Shown piece by piece: positions 16,799 through 27,523 of a stretch of 52,167 nucleotides of DNA. The stretch's first letter is position 1, and every line of letters starts with the position of its first letter. Location of the stretch: NCBI GenBank assembly GCA_003644265.1, contig QNBX01000012.1:1-52167 (forward strand), written 5' to 3'. Made by a program: the position numbers and the translations under genes. The DNA is from Planctomycetota bacterium. GTDB taxonomy: Bacteria; Planctomycetota; B15-G4. Under the pieces are notes generated by a model that saw only the letters and a program-made list of their open reading frames with translations, did no database searches and was not told the DNA's origin.

Positions 16799-17593
16799 CT
16801 AGCGGTTCTCGTGAACCCACTCACAGGCGTTCGCAAAGAAGCGCGCCCCCGGGCCCAGATCTGCAGGCGGCCCGCCTCGCCGGGTCCACTCGGGGTGCTG
16901 GAACCCGAACAGCGCTCGTTCCGGGTGGGGCATGAGGCCCAGCACGCGGCCGCTGGCGTCGGTCAGCGCCGCGATGGCGTCGGTGGAGCCGTTGGGGTTG
17001 GCCGGGTAGCTGTCGGTGGGGGCGCCCGAGCTGTCGGCGTAGCGCAAGACCACCCGGTCTTCGTCGAACAGGCGCTGACGCACGCTCTCGTCGCGGCACA
17101 CCAGCCGGCCTTCGGCGTGGGCCAGGGGCAGCTCGGGAGGCTCCATGTCGCCGATGAACACGCTGCGCCGCGAGCTGATGGCGCAGCGCACCCAGCGGTC
17201 CTCGTACTTGTGCGACACGTTGTCGGTCAGGCTCACCTCGGGCGTGCCCAGAGTCTGGTCGAGGCCGGGCAGCAGCCCCAGCCGCACCAGCACCTGGAAG
17301 CCGTTGCAGATGCCCAGTGCCAGCCCGCCGTCGGCCAGGAAGCGCTGCAGCGGAGCGGACAGGCGCGTGCCCAACTCAGCGGCGAAGACCGCGCCCGCGG
17401 CCACGTCGTCGCCGTAGCTGAAGCCGCCTGGAATGGCCAGCACGTGATAGCGCAGCAGGGCCTCGGGATCCTGCAGCAGGCGGTTGACGTGCAGGGTGGT
17501 GGCCTGGGCGCCAAAGCGCTCGAAGGCGAACGCCGTCTCGCGCTCGCAGTTGGTGCCGGCGGCGCGCAGCACGAGGACCTCTGGCCGGGTCAT
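16799..17593 (-). CDS. purQ: Phosphoribosylformylglycinamidine synthase, glutaminase subunit PurQ
   Basis: A 264-residue class I glutamine amidotransferase that feeds ammonia to PurL at step four of purine synthesis. The nucleophile is in GICNGFQ (Cys96), and the catalytic His/Glu are in MPHPERA. The PGGFSYGDD segment (about 55-63) is diagnostic of PurQ. I chose ATG 17593 because it overlaps the purSL stop (ATGA) and gives the normal MTRPEVLVLRAAGTN start. The length is normal for the longer PurQ type (about 260). Confidence 0.95.
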   Translation of the reverse strand: MTRPEVLVLRAAGTNCERETAFAFERFGAQATTLHVNRLLQDPEALLRYHVLAIPGGFSYGDDVAAGAVFAAELGTRLSAPLQRFLADGGLALGICNGFQVLVRLGLLPGLDQTLGTPEVSLTDNVSHKYEDRWVRCAISSRRSVFIGDMEPPELPLAHAEGRLVCRDESVRQRLFDEDRVVLRYADSSGAPTDSYPANPNGSTDAIAALTDASGRVLGLMPHPERALFGFQHPEWTRRGGPPADLGPGARFFANACEWVHENR

Positions 17594-20487
17594 GACGTCG
17601 TGTACTCCCCGTCCAGATCGTGGGTGCAAGCGTGGGCCAGGTGCAGGGCGCTGAGGGCCACCCGCGCCACGAGCTGACTGCCGTCCAGCAGCTCCAGCTG
17701 ATCGTCGTCCCGGGTCTGGCCCACCAGCGCGTGGGGCACGTCGGCGAGCTGTTGCCGCAAGGCCCCGAGCTGCTCAGGCTCGACCTCGAGCAGGAAGCGG
17801 CTGGCCGACTCGGCGAACAGACGCCGACCCAGGTCGGGGGCGCCGCGCACGGGTATGGCGGCGGCGTCGATGCGCGCACCGATGCCGCCGGCGAAGGCCA
17901 TCTCGGCCGCGGCCACGGCCAGGCCGCCCTCGGACAAGTCGTGGCAGGCGCGCACCAGCCCCGCCGCCAGGGCGGCGTGCACCGCGCGCATGATCCGGGG
18001 TGCCAGCTCGAGGTCGACCGGCGGCACCTCCAGCCCCGTGGCGTCGAGCTGCCCTGCGAGGTGGCTGCCGCCGAGTTCGGGGCCGGTCTCGCCCACCAGC
18101 AGCAGCAGGTTGCCGGGTGCCTTGAGGTCCATGCTGGCCGCCTGGCAGACGTCGTCCAGCATGGACAGCGCGGTGATCAGCAGCGTGGGTGGGATCGAGC
18201 GGCTCTCGCCGCCCACGCGGTAGTCGTTGTTGAGGCTGTCCTTGCCGCTCACGAACGGTGTGCGGTAGGCCATGGCGCCGTCGTAGCAGGCCAGGCAGGA
18301 CTCCACCAGGTCGCCCAGGTTGTCGGGCTTGTCGCAGTTGCCCCAGCTGAAGTTGTCGAGGATGGCGGTGCGGTCCGGGTCGCCGCCCACGGCCACCGCG
18401 TTGCGCAGGGCCTCGTCGATGGCGTGCAGCGTCATGCGGTAGGGGTCCACGTCGCCGAGCTTGGGGTTGATGCCGTGCCCCACGGAGAAGGCGCGCGCGC
18501 TGCCCAGCACGGGCGCGACCACGGCGCCGTCCGAGGGGCCGCTGCGGGTGACGCCCACCAGCGGCTTGATGACCGAGCCGCCCTGCACCTCGTGGTCGTA
18601 CTGCCGGATGATCCAGGCTTTGGACGCGACGTTGGGCGCGGCCAGCAGCGCCAGCAGGGTCGGACCCACCTCATCCGGCGAGAGCTCGCGTGGGTCGGAC
18701 AGCTGGCGCTGCCGGCGCGTGGCGCGGCGGGTCTGGCGCGGCAGGCCGTCGTGCATGAAGGCCATGCTGAGGTCCATGACCTGTGTGCCGTCCCAGTGCG
18801 CCACCAGGCGACCGCTGTCCGTGAAGCGTCCGATGATGGTGGCCGGCACGTCCTCGCTGGCGAACAGCGCCAGGATCTCGGCCTCGTGCTCGGGCGGCAC
18901 GGACAGGACCATGCGCTCCTGGGCCTCACTGATCCAGACCTCGGTGTAGGTCAGGCCGTGGTACTTGAGCGGCACTCTGTCGAGCTCGACCTCGGCGCCG
19001 GTGTGCTCGCCCATCTCGCCCACGGCGGACGACAGGCCGCCCGCGCCGCAGTCGGTGATGCCGCGGTACAGGCCGCGGTCGCGCGCGGCGAGCTGCGCGT
19101 CCATCAGGCGCTTCTCTTCGATGGCGTTGCCGATCTGCACCGCGCCACTGGATACGGTCTCGCTCTCGTCGTGCAGCTCGAGGCTGCTGAAGGTCGCGCC
19201 GTGGATGCCGTCGCGCCCGGTGGCGCCGCCGCAGACCAGGATCAGGTCGCCGGGGCGCACCTCCTTCTCGAGCTTGTCGCGCGGCAGGATGCCGATCGAG
19301 CCGCAGTACACCAGCGGGTTGGCGGTGTAGCGTTCGTCGAAGCAGACCGCGCCGCCCACGGTGGGGATGCCCATGCGGTTGCCGTAGTCGCGCACGCCGG
19401 AGACCACGCCCTGCATGACGCGCCGCGGGTGCAGGCTGCCCTTGGGCACTTGATCGGCGGGCAGGTCGTGGGGGCCGAAGCAGAACACGTCGGTGCTGGC
19501 TACGGGGCGCGCGCCCAGGCCCGTGCCCAGGGTGTCGCGCAGCACGCCGCCCATGCCCGTGCCCGCGCCGCCGTAGGGCTCGAGCGCCGAGGGGTGGTTG
19601 TGCGTCTCGACCTTGATGGTCAGCAGGTGCTCGTCGTCGAAGTCGATCACGCCGGCGTTGTCGACGAAGACCGAGCGGCAGAACTCGCGCTCGAGCTCGT
19701 GCGTGGCCCGCGCGATGGTCGACTTGAGCAGGTTGTCGTGCAGCTCGCCCTCGTAGTCGACCAGGCCCGTGAGCGTCTTGTGCTTGCAGTGCTCGGACCA
19801 GGTCTGGGCCAGGGTCTCGAGCTCGATGTCGGTGGGGTCGCGGCCGAGCTGCCGGAAGTGCTCGGCGATGGCGCGCATCTCGGCCGCGTCCAGGGCCAGG
19901 CAACCGTCGCTCGAGATGGCCTGCAGCTGGGCTTCGTCGGCCTCGCGCAGGGGCACCGTGCCCAGGCTGAACCCGGAGCCGGGCAGCTCGGGCGCCGGGG
20001 GCACGCAGGCCGGCGGGTCGAGGCGCAGCTCCTCGATCACGTCGTTGGCCAGCAGCTCGCGCCCCAGCGTCAGCAGCAGCTCGTCGGGGGTGCTCTCGGG
20101 GGCCAGCCAGGCCGCCCAGCTGCGCACGTCGCGCACCTCCAGCCCCAGGGCGGCGGCGGCGCGCACCACGCTCTGGGCCGCCGGGTCCATGACGCCGGCG
20201 CGGCGTACGATCTCCAGCCGCCGCAGGCCGGGCTCGGCCGGGCTCGCGCCGCCCTCCAGCACGCGCCAGTCGTGCAGGACCGGGTCGGCCAGCAGGCGCT
20301 GGGCCAGCAGCTCGGCCCGGGGCCCACCGCCGGCGATGCGCAGGGACCAGCCCTGGCGGATCTGGAGGCCGTCGGGGGTCTGCAGGCCCGCCTCGCGGGC
20401 GGCATGCAGCACGCGCGCGGCCAGCACATCCCGGCCGCCGGGCTTGAGCCGCGTCTCGATGCAGGCGGCGAGGGCGCCGTCGTTCAC
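17590..20487 (-). CDS. purL: Phosphoribosylformylglycinamidine synthase PurSL fusion
   Basis: A 965-residue FGAM synthase. The N-terminal ~150 residues hold two consecutive PurS-like units, the first with IETRLKPGGRD and LLADPVLHDW, the second with RRAGVMDP and LLANDVIE. The PurL catalytic part follows: WSEHCKHKT near 230, ATP-site GGATGRDGIHGATF near 420, NFSWGNCDKPD and GKDSLNN. The PurS module, which bridges PurL and PurQ in other bacteria, is thus built in. I prefer GTG 20487, about 30 bases after a TAGGAT -10-like site; no strong Shine-Dalgarno is seen, and an in-frame ATG at 20604 would overlap the accA start. Confidence 0.92.
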   Translation of the reverse strand: MNDGALAACIETRLKPGGRDVLAARVLHAAREAGLQTPDGLQIRQGWSLRIAGGGPRAELLAQRLLADPVLHDWRVLEGGASPAEPGLRRLEIVRRAGVMDPAAQSVVRAAAALGLEVRDVRSWAAWLAPESTPDELLLTLGRELLANDVIEELRLDPPACVPPAPELPGSGFSLGTVPLREADEAQLQAISSDGCLALDAAEMRAIAEHFRQLGRDPTDIELETLAQTWSEHCKHKTLTGLVDYEGELHDNLLKSTIARATHELEREFCRSVFVDNAGVIDFDDEHLLTIKVETHNHPSALEPYGGAGTGMGGVLRDTLGTGLGARPVASTDVFCFGPHDLPADQVPKGSLHPRRVMQGVVSGVRDYGNRMGIPTVGGAVCFDERYTANPLVYCGSIGILPRDKLEKEVRPGDLILVCGGATGRDGIHGATFSSLELHDESETVSSGAVQIGNAIEEKRLMDAQLAARDRGLYRGITDCGAGGLSSAVGEMGEHTGAEVELDRVPLKYHGLTYTEVWISEAQERMVLSVPPEHEAEILALFASEDVPATIIGRFTDSGRLVAHWDGTQVMDLSMAFMHDGLPRQTRRATRRQRQLSDPRELSPDEVGPTLLALLAAPNVASKAWIIRQYDHEVQGGSVIKPLVGVTRSGPSDGAVVAPVLGSARAFSVGHGINPKLGDVDPYRMTLHAIDEALRNAVAVGGDPDRTAILDNFSWGNCDKPDNLGDLVESCLACYDGAMAYRTPFVSGKDSLNNDYRVGGESRSIPPTLLITALSMLDDVCQAASMDLKAPGNLLLLVGETGPELGGSHLAGQLDATGLEVPPVDLELAPRIMRAVHAALAAGLVRACHDLSEGGLAVAAAEMAFAGGIGARIDAAAIPVRGAPDLGRRLFAESASRFLLEVEPEQLGALRQQLADVPHALVGQTRDDDQLELLDGSQLVARVALSALHLAHACTHDLDGEYTTS

Positions 20488-20519
20488 GAGCTGTTCATCC
20501 GCAGGGGGCAGAAAGGCGC

Positions 20520-20525
20520 ATCCTA
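20520..20525 (-). promoter_or_regulatory. -10-like hexamer before purSL
   Basis: On the minus strand TAGGAT lies 32 bases before the proposed GTG start, which would give a leader of about 25 bases. The -35 is poor (TTCGAT at 18 bases). It sits back to back with the accA promoter. Confidence 0.4.
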
Positions 20526-20589
20526 CCAAGGCGAGTGGTGGCGATCGAAGCTCGCGCTGCTGAGGTTCGTAACCGGCTGGCCGCGTGGG

Positions 20590-20595
20590 TATCCT
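20590..20595 (+). promoter_or_regulatory. -10-like hexamer for a leaderless accA transcript
   Basis: TATCCT lies seven bases before the ATG at 20603, the distance at which transcription would begin at the start codon. No Shine-Dalgarno sequence is present in between. The -35 is weak. Confidence 0.45.
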
Positions 20596-20602
20596 GCGAC
20601 CC

Positions 20603-21604
20603 ATGGCCCGCTCCTCACGCCACGATCCCCTCAAGAACGCGCTCGCATTCGAGCGCCCCGTGGTCGAACTCGACCTGGCCCTGGCGGAGCTGTCGGCCGA
20701 GCTGGAGCAGGCGGGGGAGGAGGCGGCCCCAGAACTCGGCACACGCCTCGAAGTGTTGACCAAGGAGCGTGACGAGTTGCTACAGGAGCTGGCCGGCCGG
20801 CTCAGCATGTGGGAGCGCATCCAGCTCAGCCGCCACGTGGAGCGCCCCGTGTCGGGCGACTACGTCGAGCAGCTCTTCACCGATGTGGTCGAGCTGTGCG
20901 GCGACCGGCACTTCGGTGACGACCGGGCCATCCTCACGGCCTTCGCCAACCTGCGTGGCCGGCGGCTGCTGCTGGTGGCGCACCGCAAGGGTCGCACCAC
21001 CGAGGAGCGCATCGCCTGCAACTGGGGCTGCGCCCACCCCGAGGGCTACCGCAAGGCGCTGCGCTGCATGCAGTTGGCGGCGCGCTTCGGGCTGCCCATC
21101 GTCACGCTGATCAACACGCCCGGCGCCTACCCCGGCATCGGCGCGGAGGAGCGCGGCCAGGCCAGCGCCATCGCCTGGAGCATCCTGGAGATGTCGCGCC
21201 TGCCCGTGCCTGTCGTCAGCGCGGTCATCGGCGAGGGCGGCAGCGGCGGTGCCCTCGGCATCGCCGTGTGCGATCGGCTGCTGTGCCTCGAGAACAGCTA
21301 CTATTCGGTGATCTCGCCCGAGGGTTGTGCGTCCATCCTGTGGAAGGACGGCAGCCGCGCTGAGGAGGCCGCCACGGCGCTCAACCTGCAGTCCTCGGCC
21401 CTGGCTGACATGGGCGTCGCCGATGAGATCCTGCCCGAGCCCATGGGGGGCGCTCACCGCGACAAGCTGGCCGCGGCCGCCACACTGGGGGACGCGCTGG
21501 AGCGCCTGCTGGATGAACTGTGCGCCTTGCCCGCCGACGAGTTGCTGGCGCAGCGGGCCGCCAAGTACCGTGGCATCGGTCCCTTCCGCGAGGCGGGTGC
21601 CTGA
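20603..21604 (+). CDS. accA: Acetyl-CoA carboxylase carboxyltransferase subunit alpha
   Basis: A 333-residue AccA, the half of the carboxyltransferase that transfers CO2 from biotin to acetyl-CoA in fatty acid synthesis. An N-terminal helix-rich segment (about 10-70) precedes the crotonase-like core with CNWGCAHPEGYRKALR, INTPGAYPGIGAEERGQ and GEGGSGGALGIA, all classic AccA signatures, then SPEGCASILWKD. Length is normal. No accD is nearby. I chose ATG 20603 over an in-frame codon at 20585 because a -10-like site lies between them and AccA proteins start at this point. Confidence 0.95.
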   Translation: MARSSRHDPLKNALAFERPVVELDLALAELSAELEQAGEEAAPELGTRLEVLTKERDELLQELAGRLSMWERIQLSRHVERPVSGDYVEQLFTDVVELCGDRHFGDDRAILTAFANLRGRRLLLVAHRKGRTTEERIACNWGCAHPEGYRKALRCMQLAARFGLPIVTLINTPGAYPGIGAEERGQASAIAWSILEMSRLPVPVVSAVIGEGGSGGALGIAVCDRLLCLENSYYSVISPEGCASILWKDGSRAEEAATALNLQSSALADMGVADEILPEPMGGAHRDKLAAAATLGDALERLLDELCALPADELLAQRAAKYRGIGPFREAGA

Positions 21605-21700
21605 GGCCAGGCGGCGCTCGGGGCGGGCCCGCTCGTGCGCGCGCGGGCCTCTGTCGATTTGCACGCGGCCTCGCCACAATCCAGGGGCCGCGCTCCGGGC

Positions 21701-21706
21701 TAGAAT
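21701..21706 (+). promoter_or_regulatory. -10-like hexamer before the ECF sigma gene
   Basis: TAGAAT matches five of six bases of the sigma-70 -10 element. No clear -35 is found at 16-18 bases. The leader would be about 80 bases to ATG 21794, or about 35 to ATG 21749. Confidence 0.4.
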
Positions 21707-21793
21707 CTAAACGGGCGCCCATCACTTGGGGGCGCGCGTCCGTATTCCATGCGGGTCGTGCTGTGTCTGCAGCGGACGACCCACCTGACTGCC

Positions 21794-22435
21794 ATGGCGA
21801 CCACCCGACTCGACGACCACACCGCCATCCGCGATTGCCTGGCCGGCGACGAGGATGCCTTTGCCGATCTGGTGAATCGCCACCAGGAGCGGGCCTTCTG
21901 GGCGGCATATCGGGTGCTTGGAGACGCCGACGCCTCCCGTGATGTGGCCCAGGAGGCCTTCGTGCGGGTCTGGCGGGCCCTGGACCGCTTCGACTTCTCC
22001 ATGGCCTTCACCACCTGGCTGTACCGCATCTGCGTGAACCTGGCCATCGACCACCTGCGGCGCAACAAGCGTCATCGCGGGGTGGATATCGACCTGTTCA
22101 AGGACGGCCTGGCAGACCACAGCGCCGCCTGCGCCCCCGACCAGCGCGAAGGGGCTCAGGAGCTGGCGGCGGCCGTGCGCGGCATCCTCGAGCGCCTGGC
22201 AGAGAAGTACCGCACCGTCCTGGCCCTGCGGGACCTCGAAGGGCTGTCTTCCAAGCAGATCTCTGACATCACCGGCATCACCCATGCCACCGTCCGATGG
22301 CGCCTGCACGTGGCCCGCAAGCAGTTCCGGGAGGCCTGGGAGCGGGTGCACGGCAAGCCTTCTTCAGAAGGCATCCCACACCTGGACGCTGCGCCCGTAA
22401 GCACGAGTACATCACCTGGACTCTCCGAGCCTTGA
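21794..22435 (+). CDS. ECF-family RNA polymerase sigma factor
   Basis: A 213-residue sigma-70 family regulator with only regions 2 and 4. Region 2 has DEDAFADLVNRHQERAFWAAYRVLGD, DVAQEAFVRVW and FTTWLYRICVNLAIDHLRRNKR. Region 4 is LAEKYRTVLALRDLEGLSSKQISDITGITHATVRWRLHVARKQFRE in pattern, the usual helix-turn-helix for the -35. The tail of about 35 residues is disordered. ATG 21794 gives the standard ECF N-terminus; an in-frame ATG at 21749 is possible. Its TGA overlaps the anti-sigma start (TTGA), so the two are coupled. Target genes cannot be seen here. Confidence 0.93.
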   Translation: MATTRLDDHTAIRDCLAGDEDAFADLVNRHQERAFWAAYRVLGDADASRDVAQEAFVRVWRALDRFDFSMAFTTWLYRICVNLAIDHLRRNKRHRGVDIDLFKDGLADHSAACAPDQREGAQELAAAVRGILERLAEKYRTVLALRDLEGLSSKQISDITGITHATVRWRLHVARKQFREAWERVHGKPSSEGIPHLDAAPVSTSTSPGLSEP

Positions 22436-23106
22436 CCTTGCGACGCCCCAACTGCCGATCCGTCCGCAACATGCTGCCCCTGCACGTGGGCGGCGACCTC
22501 GACCCTCGTCATGTGGACTCCGTGGACCGACATCTGTCGGGCTGCCTGCCTTGCTTCCGGGAGTTCCGCGAGCTGGCCGCCATGCGTGGCCGCTTGGCCG
22601 TGCTGGCCGCCGAGCCCCTGCCAGAGGGCGTCCTGGACGGATTTACCGAGGAGGTCATGGCCCGCGTGGCCGTGGGCGAGCCGGGCCCCAAGGCCGTGGG
22701 CCCGCGTCCCGGTCCGCGCATGATCGTGCTGCCGCGCATGGCCGCGGCCGCCGCCATGCTGCTGGTGGCCCTGGCAGGCTGGCGATTGTTCTCGGACGCG
22801 GGCTTCTCCCGTGGCGCCGAACAGCACAGCGTGGATGGCGAGACGGTCTCGGCCGTGCGCGGAGAAGTGGCCGCTCCCCTGGTGCCGCCAGTGGCCGTGC
22901 CGTGGTCGCGCGCTGGCGCCGCAGACGAACAGCGGGTCGATCCGCAGCTGGCGCTGCCGCCCGGTCTGATCATGCCCAGCGATGTCGAACAGCTCATGCG
23001 CGCCCAGGGCGGGCACCCGGCCCAGGTCTATCTGCTGCGCTTGGGTGTGGGCAACGGACTGACGCTGGACCCCGATGCGGATGGGCCGCGCAGCCGCGAC
23101 CGCTGA
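22432..23106 (+). CDS. Zinc-finger anti-sigma factor
   Basis: A 224-residue transmembrane anti-sigma. The N-terminal ZAS-type motif reads Cys...GGDLDPRHVDSVDRHLSGCLPC, with the H-x3-C-x2-C signature. One membrane helix (MAAAAAMLLVALAGWRLF) lies near 101-118, then a roughly 100-residue extracytoplasmic tail with no recognised fold. There is no ATG or GTG at the expected place. TTG 22432, overlapping the sigma stop as TTGA, or TTG 22438 is the likely start. It should hold the ECF sigma inactive at the membrane until an envelope signal. Confidence 0.8.
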   Translation: MTLRRPNCRSVRNMLPLHVGGDLDPRHVDSVDRHLSGCLPCFREFRELAAMRGRLAVLAAEPLPEGVLDGFTEEVMARVAVGEPGPKAVGPRPGPRMIVLPRMAAAAAMLLVALAGWRLFSDAGFSRGAEQHSVDGETVSAVRGEVAAPLVPPVAVPWSRAGAADEQRVDPQLALPPGLIMPSDVEQLMRAQGGHPAQVYLLRLGVGNGLTLDPDADGPRSRDR

Positions 23107-23136
23107 CGCGCGTCGCGCGCGAGGGGCCCGCTGGCT

Positions 23137-24204
23137 TCAGCGCCCGCGAGGAGCCCGGCGTTCGGCGCCGGCTCGCCGTCGGAGCTGACCGCAGGCGACG
23201 CCTACATCTTGCCCGCGCGGTCGCCGGATGGTGGTGGTGATCCCGGCGCGACGCAGCTCGCCGGCGACGGTCTCTACGTCTCCGGGGCGCGGCGGCGCGT
23301 GGTCCACGCCGTCCACGGGGTTCCAGGGGATCAGGTTCACGGCCACGGGGCGCCCGGCCAGCAGCAGGGCCAGGCGCCGGGCGGTGGCGCGGTCGTCGTT
23401 CACGCCCGCGAGCAGCACCACCTCGGCCGTCACCCGGCGGCCGGTGCGGGCAAAGCGCTCACCCGCGGCGTCCAGGGTGGCGGCCAGGTCGCTGGCCCCG
23501 ATACCTGGCATGAGCGCCTCGCGCTCACGGTCTCCCGGCAGGTGCAGGCTCAGGGCCAGATGAAAGGGGATCGGCTCCTCGGCCAGCTTGCGCAGCGCGG
23601 TGGGCTGCCCCGTGGTGGAGACCGTGATGCGCCGCGCGCCGATGCCCAGGCCGTCGGGGTGATTCATGATGCGGATGGCACCCAGAACGGCGGACAGGTT
23701 GTGCGTGGGCTCGCCCGAACCCATGAAGACGTAGTTGGTGAGCGGCGCCTCGGGGCTGGCCTCGCGGCCCACCAGCACCTGCTCGATGATCTCGCCCACG
23801 CTCAGGTTGCGCTCAGCGCCGCCGATGCCGCTGGCGCAGAACTGGCAGCCCACCGCGCAGCCCACCTGGCTGCTGATGCAGAGCGTGCGCCGGTCGCCCT
23901 CGGGGATGGAGACCGACTCGATCACGTTGCCGTCGTCCAGACGCGTGAGCAGGCCCAGGGTGCCGTCGCGGCTGGTGTGGGTGGCGTCCAGGCGGCCGCG
24001 GCGCACGCGCCAGGACTGCTGGCCCGCGGCGCGCAGGGTCTTGCCCAGGTCGGTCATGTCCTGCCAGCTCCGGGCGCCGCGTCCCAGCACCCAGCGCCGC
24101 ACCTGACCGGGCGTGAAGCTGCGAGCGCCCGGCAGCTCGGCCAGCCGCCCGTAGTCGGCCGTGCCGAGGTCGGTCAGCGCCGGGAGACGGGGCGCGTCGC
24201 TCAC
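23137..24204 (-). CDS. rlmN: Radical-SAM 23S rRNA/tRNA adenine-C2 methyltransferase RlmN
   Basis: A 355-residue RlmN-family enzyme. The radical-SAM cluster motif is CAVGCQFC (Cys116, 120, 123). NYVFMGSGEPTHN and RITVSTTG are family motifs, and the methyl-transfer Cys lies in DVGVACGQL near 338. It methylates A2503 of 23S rRNA and, in studied cases, A37 of some tRNAs. The N-terminal HhH-like part (about 15-70, FTPGQVRRWVL) is present. It starts at GTG, 10 bases after clpX, as the last gene of the tig-clpP-clpX-rlmN run. The C-terminus is Arg-rich and a little short. Confidence 0.93.
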   Translation of the reverse strand: MSDAPRLPALTDLGTADYGRLAELPGARSFTPGQVRRWVLGRGARSWQDMTDLGKTLRAAGQQSWRVRRGRLDATHTSRDGTLGLLTRLDDGNVIESVSIPEGDRRTLCISSQVGCAVGCQFCASGIGGAERNLSVGEIIEQVLVGREASPEAPLTNYVFMGSGEPTHNLSAVLGAIRIMNHPDGLGIGARRITVSTTGQPTALRKLAEEPIPFHLALSLHLPGDREREALMPGIGASDLAATLDAAGERFARTGRRVTAEVVLLAGVNDDRATARRLALLLAGRPVAVNLIPWNPVDGVDHAPPRPGDVETVAGELRRAGITTTIRRPRGQDVGVACGQLRRRAGAERRAPRGR

Positions 24205-24214
24205 GGCCGGCGCT

Positions 24215-25522
<1,308 letters not shown>

Positions 25523-25562
25523 GTGTGTGTGGCTGACCCGCCGGGCTGTCCGGCGGCGGAGG

Positions 25563-26174
25563 TCAGGCGCTCTTCTCAGCGGGGTGGATGATCTCGTCGA
25601 TCAGACCGTAGGTCACGGCCTGCTCAGCCGACAGGAAGTTGTCGCGGTCGGTGTCCTTCTCGATCTTCTTGACGGTCTGGCCGGTGTGCTTGGCGATGAT
25701 CTTGTTGAGGTCCTTCTTCATCTTCAGGATCTCGTCGGCCTGAATACGGATGTCGGCCGCGGTGCCGCCGGCGCCGCCCCAGGGCTGGTGAATCATGACG
25801 CGCGAGTGGGGCAGGATGTGACGCTTGCCCTTGGTGCCCGCCGTCAGCAGCACGGCGCCCATGCTGGCCGCCTGACCCACACAGAAGGTGGCGATGTCGC
25901 ACGACACGTGCTGCATGGCGTCGTAGATGGCCAGCCCCGCCGTGACGCTGCCGCCCGGCGAGTTGATGTACATGTTCACGTCCTGGCTGCGGTTCTCCTT
26001 CTCGAGGAACAGCAGCTGCGCCATGACCGAGTTGGCTCCGTGGTCGTTGATCTCGGATCCGATGAAGATGATGCGATCCTCGAGCAGGCGGCTGTAGATG
26101 TCATAGGCCCGCTCGCCGCGGCCGGTCTTCTCGATGACATATGGGAGGTAGATGTTCTTGGGCTGGGAGGTCAT
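25563..26174 (-). CDS. clpP: ATP-dependent Clp protease, proteolytic subunit ClpP
   Basis: A 203-residue serine peptidase. The catalytic triad is visible: Ser104 in GQAASMGA, His129 in [12 protein letters not shown] and Asp178 in TDRDNF. The INSPGGSV oxyanion segment is intact. I chose ATG 26174 ([17 protein letters not shown]), the normal ClpP N-terminus. A 15-residue longer form from TTG 26219 would overlap the tig stop but lacks a sensible ribosome site. It lies in the conserved order tig-clpP-clpX. Confidence 0.97.
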   Translation of the reverse strand: MTSQPKNIYLPYVIEKTGRGERAYDIYSRLLEDRIIFIGSEINDHGANSVMAQLLFLEKENRSQDVNMYINSPGGSVTAGLAIYDAMQHVSCDIATFCVGQAASMGAVLLTAGTKGKRHILPHSRVMIHQPWGGAGGTAADIRIQADEILKMKKDLNKIIAKHTGQTVKKIEKDTDRDNFLSAEQAVTYGLIDEIIHPAEKSA

Positions 26175-26215
26175 GGGCTCTCGATCGGGTGGCTCGGGGT
26201 TCGTCTGACCGCCGC

Positions 26216-27523
26216 TCAACTCTCGGCGGGTTGCTGCTCGGTGACCTGGGCGCGCTCGCGCAGCCAGGCCCGGACCTGCTCGTTGGAGAGCTGCTCCTGG
26301 ACCTCGGAGATCCAGCCCTCCTGGATGGACTTGGCCACGGCCTGCTCGGGGTCGCTGCCCTCGCGCGTGGCCAGCACGCGCACCTGCTCCACGGCCTGCT
26401 CGGGCGAGGCCTTGAGGTTGTGGGCCTGGGCGATCGAATCCAGCAGGAAGGCCAGGCAGAGGCCCTCGTTGGATGACTTGGTCAGCTCCTCGCGCTGGGC
26501 CTCGGCGGCCTCGTGGCCCTCCTCGGCCTGCATGCCGCGCTGCTCCATGAGCTGGTGAGCCACCTCGTGCACCTTGCGGTCGATGGTCTTGGCCAGCAGC
26601 CGCTCGGGCAGCTCGATGCTGTGCGAGCCCAGCAGCTGCTCTTCGATGCTGCGGTCGATCTGGCCCGCGGCGGCCTGGGTGCGCTGGGACTCGAGCCCCG
26701 CGCGCACGCGCTGCTTGAGCTGCTCCTCGCTCTCGACGCCCAGGGTCTTGAGCGTCTCCTCGTTGAGCTCGGGCAGCACCAGCCGGCGGTGACGCAGCAC
26801 CTCGAAGCTGATCTCGGCCTCGCGGTCCTCCCAGCCCTTGGGCTCGAAGTGCTCCGGCAGCTTGGCCGTGAAGCTGACGCGGTCGCCCGTGTGCTTGCCG
26901 GCGAAGGCGTCGCTCAGGCCCTCGACCGGGATGCCGTCCACGATGCCGTGGCGCAGGAAGGCGGGCTTGCCCTCGTGGGTGGCCACGTGCTCGCCGTCCA
27001 CGCTGTAGGTCACGTCGCCCTCGAGCAGGTCGTCGTTGCCGATGGCCTCGCCCTCGGCCAGCTCCTCGAGCTTGCCGAAGCGCTCGAGGATGCGGCCCAC
27101 CTCGCCCTCGACCAGCTCGTCGTCGATGGACGGCAGGGTCACCGTGACGGCGAAGCTCTCGGGCAGGGTCAGGTCGATCTGCGGCGCGATCTCGACGGCG
27201 AGCTCGAAGGTGACGGGACCGTCGCCTTCATCGATGGCCTGGAGGTTGAGCACCGGGTCGCCCACGGGGCGCAGCTCATGCTCCTTGACGGCCGCGGAGA
27301 AGGCCTGGCCCATGAGCTGCTGGCGGGCCTCGTCCGTGACCTTCTTGCCGTGGGTGCGGCGCACGAGGTCGATGGGCGTCTTGCCCTTGCGGAAGCCCTT
27401 GAAGGCGGAGGATGCGGCGATCTTGTTGAGACGCTGCTCGATCTCGCGCTCAAGCTCGGCTCGCTCGAGCTCGAAGTTGAGGGTGCGGCGGCAGGGTCCG
27501 TCGGTCTTGACGGTGCAGGACAT
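26216..27523 (-). CDS. tig: Trigger factor (ribosome-associated chaperone)
   Basis: A 435-residue protein of normal length. The N-terminal ribosome-binding domain has the signature [12 protein letters not shown] (about 43-54). An FKBP-like PPIase domain follows (about 155-240, with [14 protein letters not shown]), then the long helical C-terminal chaperone arms (about 250-435, Glu/Gln/Leu-rich). The start ATG lies shortly after GGAAA, giving [11 protein letters not shown]. It leads the clpP-clpX-rlmN run and diverges from lysS. Confidence 0.94.
   Translation of the reverse strand: MSCTVKTDGPCRRTLNFELERAELEREIEQRLNKIAASSAFKGFRKGKTPIDLVRRTHGKKVTDEARQQLMGQAFSAAVKEHELRPVGDPVLNLQAIDEGDGPVTFELAVEIAPQIDLTLPESFAVTVTLPSIDDELVEGEVGRILERFGKLEELAEGEAIGNDDLLEGDVTYSVDGEHVATHEGKPAFLRHGIVDGIPVEGLSDAFAGKHTGDRVSFTAKLPEHFEPKGWEDREAEISFEVLRHRRLVLPELNEETLKTLGVESEEQLKQRVRAGLESQRTQAAAGQIDRSIEEQLLGSHSIELPERLLAKTIDRKVHEVAHQLMEQRGMQAEEGHEAAEAQREELTKSSNEGLCLAFLLDSIAQAHNLKASPEQAVEQVRVLATREGSDPEQAVAKSIQEGWISEVQEQLSNEQVRAWLRERAQVTEQQPAES

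Noticed and set aside
20488..20604. A longer PurSL start at ATG 20604
   Set aside because: It would overlap the accA start codon and both promoters, and the added residues do not resemble PurS.
17620..20772. A 1050-codon open frame antisense to purSL
   Set aside because: It mirrors purSL codon structure, is His/Val/Gln/Arg-rich without any motif, and PurSL is unmistakable on the other strand. Long antisense frames are normal at this GC.
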